Part shown: one piece after another, positions 1 through 12,127 of the stretch
Position numbering within the stretch: the stretch's first letter is position 1
How the letters are laid out: every line of letters begins with the position of its first letter
NCBI GenBank assembly: GCA_030268105.1
Contig: BSDZ01000078.1
Span: 4,496,001 to 4,560,000, forward strand
DNA from: Volvox africanus
Lineage: Eukaryota; Chlorophyta; Chlorophyceae; Chlamydomonadales; Volvocaceae
Direction: 5' to 3'
Length of the DNA stretch: 64,000 bases
Program-made: the position numbers and the translations under genes
The notes under the pieces: generated by a model
Databases searched by the model: none
The model's input: the letters and a program-made list of their open reading frames with translations, nothing else
What the model was told of the DNA's origin: nothing

Positions 1-3000
1 AATGGCAGAGCCAGGGAGCAAGACCTGGAAAGGCGGTTCCAGAAACGGCGAAGGCGGGGCTGCGGAAAGAGCCCCAGGAGGGGTGCATACAGCAGCAGCA
101 GCAACAGCAGCAGCAGCAGGTGCCGGAGGCGACTTTGGCGGTGGCTAGTTTGGTGGAGTTGGCGGGGGCAGAGGAGGGGCGCCCTGACGTGGTTCCCCAG
201 CTGCGTGACGCCGCGCGGCAGCTGGCGGCAACTTTGCAGCGTGCCCCGCCTGAGAGGTACGGGTATGGCCCTCTTGGTTTCGACTCGCATCATGTGATAC
301 GATATGTAATGTCATGTGATGCCATCGGAAGCTCATGTGCCGCAATTGCACGCCTAGTCGTTCCACCCCTTCCGCTCTGCCCCGCAAACCTCATGCTCCG
401 TACCCTCATCAGGCTCCCGTTGCTCCAACTGGCGGCCTTGTGCGGTGCGCTGTGGCGACTGGGCCTTATGGACCCATCGTTACTGCTGCACCTTACTCAG
501 CTGCAGCGTCGGCCACACGTTGCTAGGTACAATATGACTAAGAACGAAGGCGGCGGCGGTGGCCACTCCTCCGCCGCCTCTGCCGTCGCCGCCAGCCAGC
601 TGCTGCAGCTGGCGGCGACCGTGCTGTGCCCACCATCGCCGCCCCGAACTCATCTCCACACGCGAGGTAGCGGCAGTGCAATATTGGGGTACATTACCAC
701 CACTGCCGCTGCCGCCGCTGCGGCTACAACATCGGCTACCGCTTCGGCTGCTTCGCTTTCTGGCGGCCAGCTCGCGGAGGTTTCTGATGGTCTCGGATCC
801 TGGCTACTCCCAATCCTGAGTCGCGGCGTGGAGGCGGTTCCTCCGGAGCAGTTGGTTGCGGTCTGGAGTTCTGCACGTGAACTGGCCGCTGCCTGTGACG
901 GAGTTGTCAACGGGGCGGTCGGCACTGCTGCCCTTGGTGGCGGTGGCACCGGTGACGGTGATGGCGTGCGGCCGAACGGGTCATCGCAGGGCTGGCTGCA
1001 GACGCTGGATGCCGTCGCGACACGGCGATTTTTGACGATGGGCGTGGATGGGTAGGTGGCATGTCGTGCCGTGTTAGTTATGGAGGGGAGATGGCCTGGA
1101 AGAGATGGGCTAGGAGCTCCGCAGCTGTGTTTTTCCCGCTTGCCAGTTTGTTTATTCGCGCTCCTTGAACTTCTGAATGTGAACTTTAGTTGAAAGGCGA
1201 GGGGAGGGGAGGCGCCGACGTGAAGCTCAACTCCTTCCTGCCCTCCCTCACAGAGCCTCTCCTCCCGATCCTTACGACAAAACAAGCCTTTCCTCCCCAC
1301 ATCCAGAACCTTCTGTGACTGGACCCGTTGCTGCCCGCCCTCTTCAGCATGTTGCTGCACCAGCTGGCGACCCTCTCCAGATGCATAGCTGGGACGATGA
1401 CGTCGGTTAAGCAGCCCCCAACTCTCCACAGCGACTTGAGCCGCCGCGACTACGGCAAATGCCCTTCGACATCTGAACTGCGCTCCGAAGCCATTGAGAC
1501 AACTCCTTCAGCGACCACGACCCCCCGGTTTTTAATTAGCCACCCGGATGCTCAGCAAACTGCTGGTTGGTTATCGAGATGGTTGCAACCACAGCCGCAA
1601 TGTCCGCCGCGTCCAACACATGTAAGCTCAAGCCCTGAAGAAGGCGATGGCTTACTGCATAGAATTGAGGACCGCATCGATGGGGCCGCACTGCCCGTGG
1701 AGGTGGCGGTATTGGCACCAACAGGGTTAGATGTACTGAGTCGGGGGTCGGCTGTGCAACTGACGCCGCTGGTAGAAGAACTGCATCAACAGCGACAGCA
1801 GCAACAGCAACAGCTGCACAGCCTACAGCAGCAGGTAATGGAAGCGCTGCTACAGCGGACAACACGACATGGTGATTCGTATGAAGCACCTGCGGACGTC
1901 GCTTGTGGCGCACTTCACGACCTTGCTGTCGCCGGCGTATTGCGCACGTCGCAGCCGCTAGCGGCGTCCCTTATCGAGGGGTTGGTATTCCGCCTGGCAG
2001 ATGACGCTGGTATTGACGGCCTCTGTGCTGTCACGGCGGCGCTCGCGGCGGGTGGTGCTGACCCGTGGGTTGGTCACTGCGCAGCACGTGGCCTGCTCGA
2101 CGAGCTCGCAACTGGCCTGCAACGGCGACTGCGGCTCGAGCCTGAGCAAGCCACAACTGCGCATTTGGTGGCAATGGCAGCGAATATGTTCCATGTGGCG
2201 ACGGCGCCTATTGGCGGCAGAGCAGCCGCCGCCACCGCCGCTGCCACACAGCCGCAAGTTGGTATCGCTGCGACTGCCGCTGCCTCTGCAGGTGCCTGGC
2301 TGAGTTCCGCGGCCATATTGCGCGTATTGAGTCGCGCACTAGCATCTCGAGCCGAGCAGCTATTACCGGATCAGGCGCTTTCTGTAGCGGCTATGTTCTC
2401 GCCGCCGCGCCTGCGTGACGCTCACCTCCTCCAGCGCCTGACGGAAGCGGCTGCTACAGCGGTAGTGACTGTGCCGCCGTCTTCAGTGGCAGCCGCCGCC
2501 GCAGCTGCAGTGGCTCCAGAGCTCCAGAGAGTGTACACGGTGTGTCAGGATGCGAGGATGGATGCAGGGAACGGAAGCGTTCTACTCAAAGGACACATGG
2601 AGGGAAGGGCGATGTGTTCTGTCACCCGCAGCGCAGCAAGTTGGCCTGTACATGACACGCGGCTCTGCCCCGACTGCTCATAAAGCTCACACATTTCGAG
2701 GCACAGTGGGCCCCGCACCGTTGCATGGCGGGTGCATGTACTACTGGTTGAACATTAAGGTGTTGCAAGGCTTAGGGATTTGGGAATTTTAGGGACCATG
2801 AGGACGAGGTGGCGTGCAGAGAGGGACAAGGATATGCAAGGCAGATGAGAAGGGCCACGTTGGGGGTCGCTTCAGTGACTTCCGGTGAGAGCTGCCGACT
2901 CGTCGCCGCAGCGGTAGGATGTGGTGTGCACCATGATGCACCATGCGCTCACGGGGCATCTTCCCTCAGTTTCCAGGTGGGTGCGCAAAACCTGACTGCA

Positions 3001-4090
3001 GGCGGAGCAGCTGCTGCGTCTGGCGCAGTGCTTGTACTCGGCGGGTATTAGGGAGCAGCATTTGTTCGCTCCGCTGGCGAGGGCGCTGCGGGTGATGACG
3101 GACGCGTCAGCCGCCGGCGCAGGTAGCGATGACGTGAACGCAAGAACATTGCAGGTGGGAGCGGTGCCTAGACTAGCGGTGCCTAGACTAGCGGTGCCTA
3201 GACTAGCGGTGCCTAGACTAGCGGTGCCTAGACTAGCGGTGCCTAGACTAGCGGTGCCTAGACTAGCGGTGCCTAGACTAGCGGTGCCTAGACTAGCGGT
3301 GCCTAGACTAGCGGTGCCTAGACTAGCGGTGCCTAGACTAGCGGTGCCTAGACTAGCGGTGCCTAGACTAGCGGTGCCTAGACTAGCGGTGTTTAACTAG
3401 CACTGTTGAAACTAGAGCGGTGTTGAAACTCCCAAACTAAGGTTCGGGACAAAAGTTTGATGGCAAGGACATCAGGATATGGAGAGGGGCAGCGAGTGCA
3501 CCGGTCAACCTCTACTAAGACTGTGAGTGAGAACCTCTGAATATTCCTTTCCTCTCCCGGTTTGGTGGGCTCCGACTCGTGTTTGCCTCCAGGCCGCAGC
3601 GGCGTTATTTAGGGCAGTGCGGCTGCATGTGGACGCGGAGGCCTTGCAGCAAGTAAAGAGGGAGGCGGGGAGGGAGGGGGCGTGGGGGGAGGGAGGGAAG
3701 AGGAGCGAGAAAGGCTCGGGGGCATGTGAAGGGCTTTATTGCTTGTGCTCGGCTTGGCATCCCCCCCCCCTTTCTCTTATCACTCTAATGGCGCAGATAC
3801 GGCAAGTCGTGGCGATGGTATGGTGTAGTCAAACCCAGTGGTCTGGGGATAGTTCAAGATTCAGTGCACGTTGTTTGATAATTAAACGGGCCAATGAGAG
3901 CGTCCGTGAAATTCTCGAACCACAGCCAGACAATGCGGGGATTACGACCAGCCTGCCCGAAAACCGATTTCACACTCGTGGAGCATTCACCGTTTTCGGT
4001 TGGTTCAACGCATGTTATTGCACGATATGTCGCTCTGTTGCGCAGGCCTTCGTGCTACGGATACGAGCTGGCGGCAATCCGCGGACGTAG
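1..4090 (+). CDS. Alanine-rich alpha-helical protein, 3' part (5' end outside window)
   Basis: Not assigned to a family. The better-supported 3' exons are about 1311-2539 (5' edge unresolved), 3002-3154, 3593-3652 and 4046-4090, ending in TAG; all joins are phase 0 with GTGTGT, GTGGGA and GTAAAG donors and CAG acceptors. The large exon has a glutamine-rich coiled stretch followed by repeated amphipathic helices rich in Ala, Leu and Arg. Upstream, 1-1040 holds more helix-like pieces in one frame (for example around 120-260, 408-520 and 730-1040), probably separate exons, but I could not fix their edges. The look resembles organelle helical-repeat RNA-binding proteins (OPR or FASTK-like), but no diagnostic repeat motif or RAP domain is visible, so the function is open. 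The 3155-3592 intron carries a 15-bp minisatellite. Confidence 0.4.
3166..3390 (+). repeat. 15-bp minisatellite, 15 perfect copies
   Basis: The unit GCCTAGACTAGCGGT is repeated 15 times without a mismatch and then decays into related sequence up to about 3440. It begins 11 bases after a good 5' splice site (AACATTGCAG|GTGGGA), so it is most likely intronic. It is also open in the exon's frame, where it would read as a Pro-Arg-Leu-Ala-Val pentapeptide repeat. Confidence 0.95.
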
Positions 4091-5654
4091 CCTCCTCTGC
4101 CTTAGGCTGCGGCTTGTTGGCGCCTGGAGGCGTTGTGGGCTATCTCAAAGCATGCTTTGCATTAAGCATATGCGCTTGTTCCATGGGATGCTATTGCTAA
4201 GTGATGGACCGCGTCAAGACTCAACAAGGTGGCTGATAGCTCGATGCCTTGGCGGCCATTGATGATTATTAATGATCCCGGACATGTGAGATTCTGGGGT
4301 TAGATCATTGGCTTGCAGGATATGGCAGGACGTGTTATCACGGCCGCGATCGCAGCATTAAACTTCCAAGGTGCCAATTCCGTACAAGGGTGCATGTGTA
4401 TGTATATGCGGTGTTCCCTTCCATGACGGAATCTGCCCGGGTTGCCTTGCTTGCAGCCCAGCCATGTTCGTCAATAAGGTAGTCCCCATGAAGTCGATCA
4501 TGTGCATGGTCCTCACATCAGAAAGTAAGGTGCGAGTAAATAGCCAGGCACGAAAATGTCGATTACCTTCAGCACACGCGCAACTGCCCGTGTGGCCAAG
4601 GCGGCAAACGGTCTGTAGCCATGACCAAGTTACCTATGCACAGGAACAAACAGCCAGTATCTTACGAGGGTTTTGAATCTTCCAAGCATGTCTTTAATTG
4701 TGCGCTCCAGGTGCACAGCTACGCAGGATAAGGTTTGGGTGCTGGCAACTGCTATCTCCACCGCTTCACCACCCTCATTGAGGCATGGCCCGCCACTGCC
4801 ACATGCCAGGGGTTAGATCGCCATTGACAGTGGCATGGTCATGGACGTTATACTTGACCACATCTCCTCTCATCTCCTTTTGCATTCCATTTCATTTGTG
4901 ACAGGTCATGCTCTCCGATCAAAGCATGGTCGTGGGCTATTGAGCTTTAAAGCTTACTTGCAAAAGCCTATTCGTTGGGGCACTGTTTCCGTAATGCTGA
5001 ATGTCATGAACAAAATACTTAGATGAGGTAGGGTATCTTAACAGTCATGTAATGCAGGAAAGTACCTGAAGAAGAAGTAATTCATCCTCTCTACACAGAC
5101 CATAGCGATCCGTTAACCCCCCTCCCTCCTTCCTGTCTGTCCTCTTTTGTTACCCCTCTCTCCCTCCCACACCTCCATCTCCCTCCCTCCCTCCCTGCCC
5201 TTCCAAAACCACAGGTGATGTATAAAGAATGAACCCGTACATAACGGCAACCCTTTGATTTGATTTACAAACTAGGAAAAGCTCGTAAGCCCCATTTGAG
5301 CCAGGAGGCTCAAAGGCAGGACCGCAACCTAAAGCAAAAGAAGTACGGCAACCTGATGTGGTCAAGTCGCACGTTCGTCGTACACAGCACCTCCTATGTA
5401 ACAGTAAATGCAAATATGTTCCCGTCTAGGGGCTATCAGCCGTTTCGCCAGGCTATGCAATTTATCGACCAGATTTCGCTTGACGATACACAAACAAGCC
5501 GAGGCTTGGCTAAAATTTTCGTTTTACACTGTGTCCCTCCGGTGATTATGTCACGATGACTTATGAGGTGTGCATGCCAAGTGCTGAAATGGTGGAATGC
5601 AGGGGTTGTGAGATCACCGCCCAGCCACATCGCGCCGCAGTGAGGCAAGGGTCT
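4091..5654. other. Intergenic, no gene seen
   Basis: Mixed composition, with a C/T-rich tract at about 5118-5210. The open frames are short, lack splice-consistent neighbours and look like noise. The right end probably holds the 3' untranslated region of the minus-strand gene that stops at 5655. Confidence 0.5.
5524..5528 (-). promoter_or_regulatory. Candidate TGTAA polyadenylation signal
   Basis: TTACA on the plus strand reads TGTAA on the minus strand, about 130 bases after the stop codon of the 5655-7653 gene. TGTAA is the usual volvocine polyadenylation signal. A pentamer is weak evidence on its own. Confidence 0.3.
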
Positions 5655-7653
5655 TCAATGCCGTCCACCCACGAGGGCGTGTTCAGCAGCGGCCACCATC
5701 AGCGCCGCTGCAACGGCTGGCCAAGCCATGGAGGCACGTAAACCCGCAGATCCGCCCTGCATGCCAGTGTCCTTGCCAGTACCGACTCGACCACTTTGGC
5801 TGCTGCGATCGCTGCCGCTCCCACTCCCGATACCGGGCCTGGCGATTGCAGGCGTATCGACAAACGGCGGTGTAAGTGTCGCCGCGTTGCCACTGTTGCT
5901 TTTACCGCCGTCGGGGTCACTCATTGGGCTGGCTGCGGAGTTGCCAGGGCCGGGGCCGGAGTCTGGGGGTTTAGCAATGTCGGATTTAGGGCTGGCTCCC
6001 CCCGCTGTCTGCCTGGACGTACTGTTGGTGTTGCCTCCAGGCTGTTGAGTGGGAGCTGACATGTCTGCCGGTGTTGGAGCAGCTACCATCGCTACTGGTG
6101 CCACTGCGGTGGAGCCCTCTGACGTCGAGGATGGGATTGGTGCGGTTTGGGCCGCGGTTGGACCGCCGTTCACGCTTGGTGTTGTAGTAGGCTGGTTTGC
6201 AGCGGGCTCAGGAGAGCTGCCGGAGGGCTGTGATGTAGGATTGGAAACCTCTTGGCGTTCAAAACTCGTGATCTCTGCGGGCAATCAAAATAGCATAACG
6301 TAGCGTGGCGTAGCACCCAGATAACTAGCATGCTTCCACGCTAGGTCTTGTTGTGCCATATTGGTATCAGTAATATGAAAATGTGGGGGTATCCGTGCCC
6401 CAAAGTTTATATTAAGCATGTGCGGCCCTCCCTTGTAATGAAATCATGAGGCTCGCGTATCATCGTTCGTTCGTTCATCATAGGATCGCGTATAAGGCTG
6501 TAGCGGCCATCACACACTCCTCCCAACACCTTCCTTGATTCAAGGATTTGTAAATGGTTTCCGTATTTGGACGCTAGCCTTGGTCACCATCTTGTCTTCA
6601 CCTGGCTGGTTCCGGAGCTGCGGTCGGACGCACTCCGGGGTAATGGAGTCCATGGGGCACACCAGCAGCTGGGTCAGCAAATCCAAGTCCAGTCCTGCTG
6701 CGCTCACCAGCTGAGAGCCCAGCGCCATCCTGCCACCGCAGAACGTCCGGATCGGAGGGCGGGCGTGTTTTGATGTGGCAAGGACTAACGATAGGTGAGG
6801 AAAACAATGCACCTGATCTCGATGCGCTTCTTTAACCACCTTAAGCCTACCTGTCTACGGCGTATGTATCATGGAACCTGGCAACACAATGGATGCTGAC
6901 GAGATGGTCCTATCTGGTCAGGCCATAATAGACCCTGTTGCGATGGTTGGGGTCTTGACATACTTAAAGCCGGAGATGTTGGATGCGCAAACTCACTGGC
7001 AGGACTGGAACAGCCCCTGGAGTGCTGCCTGATCGGATCCTCCCGCCAAGTGAGTCACGTCCACTCCCGCGGCGCTCAGGCTGGAGAACAGCGCCCGGCC
7101 AATATCGCATAAGCAGGCGCTGCATGGAGGCGGGCTGCCGGCCGGAGGAGAGACTGAAGATTAATGTGCGGGTGAAAAAGGGTCGGGGACGTCCGGCGAA
7201 AGAAGGGGGGGGCAACAGCAATATCGGTTGCCAGTGAAGGTCCGTGTATGCCATGCAAACATGGGTGGTAAGTCCTATGCCAGGCCCGAAGACCTGTAAG
7301 AAGTGGATTTTCGGACGTTTTGAGTGTTCTGGTTGTGAGAGACGGAGAAGGGAAGAGGTGCTTTCACGGCTCATAACCTGAAAATACTGTTCATCATCTC
7401 TGTCATTCACTGACACACGCACGCAAATCACACGTGAGGGCTGCTAGCCTGCCTGCGCACCACAGCTTGTCCTGACTTGGGAGTAATCCACGTTCTGCAA
7501 GTCCGCTGGTGAGATGGGGCATATCTGCCCGACTGGGCTCGGATCCTGTGCTAACACGCCTCGTGCCCGCATCAAGACGCCAGCTAACAGCAGTGGCACC
7601 AGTAGTAAGGGCAGGCCCCTGAGGTCCAGGGAAAGCCGCGAGTGTGGCCGCAT
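5655..7653 (-). CDS. Secreted SPARK-like cysteine-domain protein, possibly GPI-anchored
   Basis: Model complement(5655..6274, 6602..6729, 6997..7153, 7461..7653), 365 aa; all three junctions keep phase (donors GTGCGC, GTGAGT, GTGAAG). The ATG at 7653 opens a signal peptide: a short basic start, a Leu-rich core and an Ala-Gln cleavage site near residue 35. Residues about 43-170 form a cysteine domain: C-P near the start, a C-x-A-C-L-C stretch, L-F-Q-S-C-Q, then L-L-V-C-P and E-C-V. The order matches the SPARK-type ectodomain of plant receptor-like kinases and GPI-anchored proteins, but no kinase follows. The rest is a long Pro/Ser/Thr/Gly-rich, probably O-glycosylated stalk ending in a hydrophobic stretch (A-W-P-A-V-A-A-A-L-M-V-A-A-A) and a short tail, consistent with a GPI signal. 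Extracellular matrix or cell-surface role inferred; the SPARK assignment is by eye. Confidence 0.6.
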
Positions 7654-7902
7654 AGCGCACAGGAAGCAGGCTGATGTGCGCGTGTGTATCTGTGTTTTTG
7701 TCTTTGTTTCTGCTTCTGTTTCTGCTGTCTCGTCAGATGGCAGGGGTTGAAGGGATGAGCCAAAGCGATTTTGAAGCCAGGGCAAGAGAGTGGAGAGGGA
7801 GGCGGGGAGGAGCTGCGTGTAAGTGGTCCAGCCGCTTTAATTGGGAATTGGCTTCTGTAGACGCGTCACTGAACGCACGGCCCCCGGAGCTTCCGCACTT
7901 TC

Positions 7903-8469
7903 GGGCAGATCGTGGTTAGGGTGTGATCCGTTTGGAAATAGACGTGGGCAAGTGTGGTTTGACTCTTTCCCAGGGTTTCCCAGTGGCCGGTGTGAACTGC
8001 AGCGGTTTTGACAGAGATGGCAAGTGAACAGTGGAGCAACCAGTGGGATTTAGAGGGTTCCCTGCGACAGTTAACAGTTGACATGCGGGGTGACATGCAG
8101 GTAGTCATTCTGCAGTTAAGACTCTTGGATAAGCCCATGATGGATTGTCGCTGGGTCACTTGATCATGGGATTATCAAGGAGCCTTAACTGTGTAATGAC
8201 TACCCGCATGTCAACCATCAACAGTCGCAGGAAACCATCTAAATCCCGTTGTTTACCCATCATCTCTGTCACAAGCGCCGCAGTTTACGTTGACCACAAC
8301 ATGTTTTGCTTTGTCTATCCTTAGTTGTTTCGTTCCTTCCTCCTCAAAATTGTACCGTCGAGACAAACTCAAACCTGACGACCTTAAACTCAACGCCAAT
8401 AGCGAATAGCCAACCGACACTTGCCCATGTCGACTGTCGACAACGGATCACGCCCTAACCACGAGTGCC
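7903..8469. repeat. Long imperfect inverted repeat (foldback/MITE-like hairpin)
   Basis: The left arm (about 7903-8141) and right arm (about 8164-8469) are reverse complements over most of their length around a loop of some 20 bases. Outer ends pair as TCGTGGTTAGGG(T/C)GTGATCCG with its complement at 8444-8464. Inner blocks pair as well, for example GACAGAGATG, GGGATTTAGA, TTGACATGCGGG and GTAGTCATT. The right arm has about 70 extra bases. The structure suits a foldback/MITE element or a long hairpin that makes small RNAs. It lies between two divergently oriented genes. Confidence 0.85.
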
Positions 8470-9204
8470 CTACACAGGAGCCGTAGCTGCCCAAAAGTGG
8501 GGAAGAATTGCAGATGTACCACTGCCATGTCGGCGTAGCTCCCGTGTTGGGCGTGAGAAACGTTGCGTTACGTTACGCCGTCATAAAGTGTGCGGAGCGG
8601 AGGGCGGTATGAAGGCAAAATGCCAACGTTTATTCTATATTGATGTGTTATCGGTTATATATTCTTTTATAAATTCTTTTGGGATGTATAAGACGTTCGC
8701 CCTCAAGAGTCCATCGCGTCATCCGAACGATGATCGAAACCAAAGACCAAAGCATGACACAAGCAAAAGGGATGTATATCCTTTATTTGGGGAAACTGAA
8801 AGAAAACAGAAGCTATAACTAGAAACAGTCCTCAAACCAACGACGACGCGGTAGCAGGTAACAACTCTAGATAATAAACGCAAACTTTATTTCGCTTCCA
8901 ACATACGAAACCTGTACGGGGGTTCATCCACCTTTAAGGACGACGACTTCTTCAATTCGCTCTCATGTGAGTAAATTTCTTACAAGATTATTCTTTATCC
9001 TCCAGATGATTACACACAAAAAACATTATTTATGTCTTCATCTGCGTCCCATTCTTCGCATCAGGCAAAAAACGCCGAAACCGGCCATACCAACCCGCGG
9101 GTCTGTCCCGGATTTAATAAAACGTACGAACATTTGCCTACTGAGCGCCGTGTCCTAAATAAGCTTCTTAATCCCTAAATAAGGCTCCTTATCAAGTACC
9201 GCTA
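8470..9204. other. Intergenic, upstream of the FAD/Rieske gene
   Basis: AT-richer than its surroundings. No coding stretch is supported. Presumably contains the promoter and 5' untranslated region of the oxidoreductase gene, but I cannot point to a specific element. Confidence 0.4.
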
Positions 9205-12083
9205 ATGTTTGCATCGCTTCTAATCAACCGACTCCCCATTAGGGCTACGTCCCTAGTCGCCGTGTATAAAGCCTCTCATCGCGCATTCGGCAACCTGTCA
9301 CGCCCTTTGCTGCGGGCCCTTAGCCTTTCTGCCACAGCCCCGTCTTCCTCTGCATCGCCAGCCCGTGTCCGACCCGTGGGTCAGGGGCGCGGTAGCTGTA
9401 ATTGCTGCTACAGCGGCGGTCGCAATCATATTCTCATCTCTAGCGGCTGCGGCTGCGGCTGCTGCTGCAAGGACTACTTCGCCAACGCGTCTTGCGGTAT
9501 TGCCTCACTGGTGCAGTGCAGCGCCGCCTTCTCCGCTTCCTCGTCCTTTTCGTCGCCCTTGGAAGGGTCGGCCCCGGCCGGGCCGGCAGGGACCCGCGAA
9601 GAATCCGGATCAAGTGCGCCAACCCGTTGCGTTGTACGGATGGTTTCGGGACAAGGAAACGGCGTACACACAAAAAATAATTGAGTTAATTGTAATGAGC
9701 GGGTTGGGTAGGAAGTCGTGCGCCAGTTGGGAGTAGAAACGGGAAGGAGCAGCTGCTGCGACTGCGTCTTTGGATGGCTCCTCGCTGTCCTTGGTCCTCG
9801 TGTAACCTCATCTTATAAGGACACGAAACCCCTTTCCCCTCCTCCCCCGGAACCTTCGGGGGACCCATGCAAGTTGAGCGCGCAGGTGGCGGCGATAGCG
9901 GCAGGGGTGCGTCAGAAAGGTGCTCCAGGGAGGGGCTCAACGACTCGGGTGCTCCAGAACAAGGTTCCCCGCAGCAAGTCGAGAGCGACATGAAGCAGGT
10001 GCTCAAGGCGGGGGAGACGGTGACGGATGCTGCGCGCTCAGTCGCCGATACGGCCAAGTCGATGGCCGCCATGGCGCTGGGCCCAGCAGGGCCGGCAGAA
10101 TCTCACCCCATAAGGCCCCAGGAGGACAAGATGAGGTCGTACGCTAGGTTCCCGGAGGTGGGAACGCTCCCAAAGGTGCGTGTGTGTTTTGTCCGCAATC
10201 CCGATCTGTCGAAATGTTTGTTTTCCGATGTAATTGGTGAACCGAGGCCCAGATGGCCCACCCCATCCCTCCCCGCCTCGCCTAACGGGTAGTACGTTTG
10301 CTTTTCAACAGCGTTACCAGCTATCCCGTATTCGCCTTCCTTCGCAGGCCCCCACCGCTCCTCTCCTCCCCCTCACCTCGCCCTTAGAGCAGCGTCTGTA
10401 CCAGGCAATTATCAGTATCAATACCATGCAGGTCTTTATTATCGTCTTTTACTCTTCGCCGCCCCTGCTCTGTCCTCCTCTCTTCTCGCCCACTGCCAAC
10501 GCCCTCGTGGTCCCTCTTCAGGGCGGTCGCGGGGTACCCGGACTGGTGCGCAATGTATGGGGCATGGAGGCGCAGCGCCCCGCCTTTCCACAGCTGCAGG
10601 CGGACACGTCCTGCGATGTGCTCGTGGTGGGGGCTGGCTTAGGGGGACTTTGCATCGCCTACCAGCTGGCCAAACAAGGTGGGAATGTGTGTTTATTTTG
10701 GTAGGTGGGAAGGGGCTTGAGGTGGAGTTGAAATGTGTGTATTTGTGTGTGTGAATTTGGATTTGGATTTGGGGTTTAAGGTTTGGGATTTGAGAGGGTG
10801 TTTGAGTGGATGTAGGGAGCGGCGATCGGAAAAAAAAAGCATCAGGTCAGCTTCGCCTGGGAGCCAGCACGGCTTTCACTTCGCCGCCAGCAATACGGCC
10901 AATACTACACATAATTACGGTTCCTCTTCTCCTCTTTACTGTGGCTTTCAATTGTGGCCTTGGCGACTACCTAGTTTACGTCCCAGCTCGTTTCCACATT
11001 TCCTGCTTTGGTCGGGAGTTAACCAGCATCCGACCCTCACAGTGGTTAGTCCTCGCTCCTTCAGTATCAGCACCAGCTGATTCGTTTCATTCGTCTACCC
11101 CTTCCCCCCCCGTCCCTAACATCGTTCCTGGACCGTTGCCACTCGCCTACCGTCGCTTGGGGTGATTGCCCGAAGGCCATGACGTTGTGGTTCTGGAGGC
11201 GCGGGTTCGTGGAGGTGGCCAGTCGGGGCGCACTTCCGCGCACATCATGCAGTGGAATGACGACTGGTACAAGACCATTGAGAGCAAGGTGCGGCACGAT
11301 GCCTCCAGGAGGTGCTGGAGCTCCTAGGGCGGGGTCGGGGACGGTTCCGCACTGGGGCCTTGAGGAGCTAAGGATGGTGGACTTTGTCGGCGAATACCCA
11401 GGTCACCGAGATCTCGGGTGTCATGCGGGAGTGGCGTAGGGAGATTGTTTCCTGGTGGGCCCTATCTGGGCCCGATTGAAGGAGGGCGCGAATTGAAGGC
11501 ATGAAGGGATTGGGGGGAGAGAGGGAGGGGGGGAGGGGGGGGAGGGGGGGTAGAAAGGGGGGGCCTCTCATGAAGGGGCGTGACGCCGGGTCCGTGTTGC
11601 GGGTGGAGCGGGTGAGATGGCCTTATGATGTCATCACTTTATGATGCTATACCCTATCTTGACACCCGTTTTCTACAATTTGTACTTGGTACGGTCTCTA
11701 TGCAGTACGGCAAGGAAGGTGCCCGCCACGTGGCCGAGTCGCACCTGGCTGCCATCGACTTTCACGAGCGGGTCGTGCGGGTGTGTATCCCAGCCCCGTG
11801 GGAGGGGGGGAGAGTGGGGAGGGGGGAAGTCGAATAAACGAGGCATGATACCGCTGTATAAAGGGGGGAAAGGGAGGGAAAAGGGGAGGAGGGGGGAGGG
11901 GGGAAAGGGAGGGAAAAGGAGGACAAAGGGAGGAGGGACAGGGGGAGTGGGAGGCATTCGTAGTTCCGGACTGGAAGTGAGAAGGGTAGTGAAAGGAGAG
12001 GCCCCCGCAGCAGCAGCGTCATGAAGCAACGATAGGGTGGTTGGATGCCAGGAGGCAAGTATAATAGCACGCAAGTCGCAGGC

Positions 12084-12127
<44 letters not shown>

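Noticed and set aside
650..1429. 259-codon minus-strand open frame
   Set aside because: Runs opposite to coding-like plus-strand exons, has no domain or splice signals, and shows shadow-type composition.
3166..3390. CRISPR-like array
   Set aside because: The units are contiguous with no spacers; it is a plain minisatellite.
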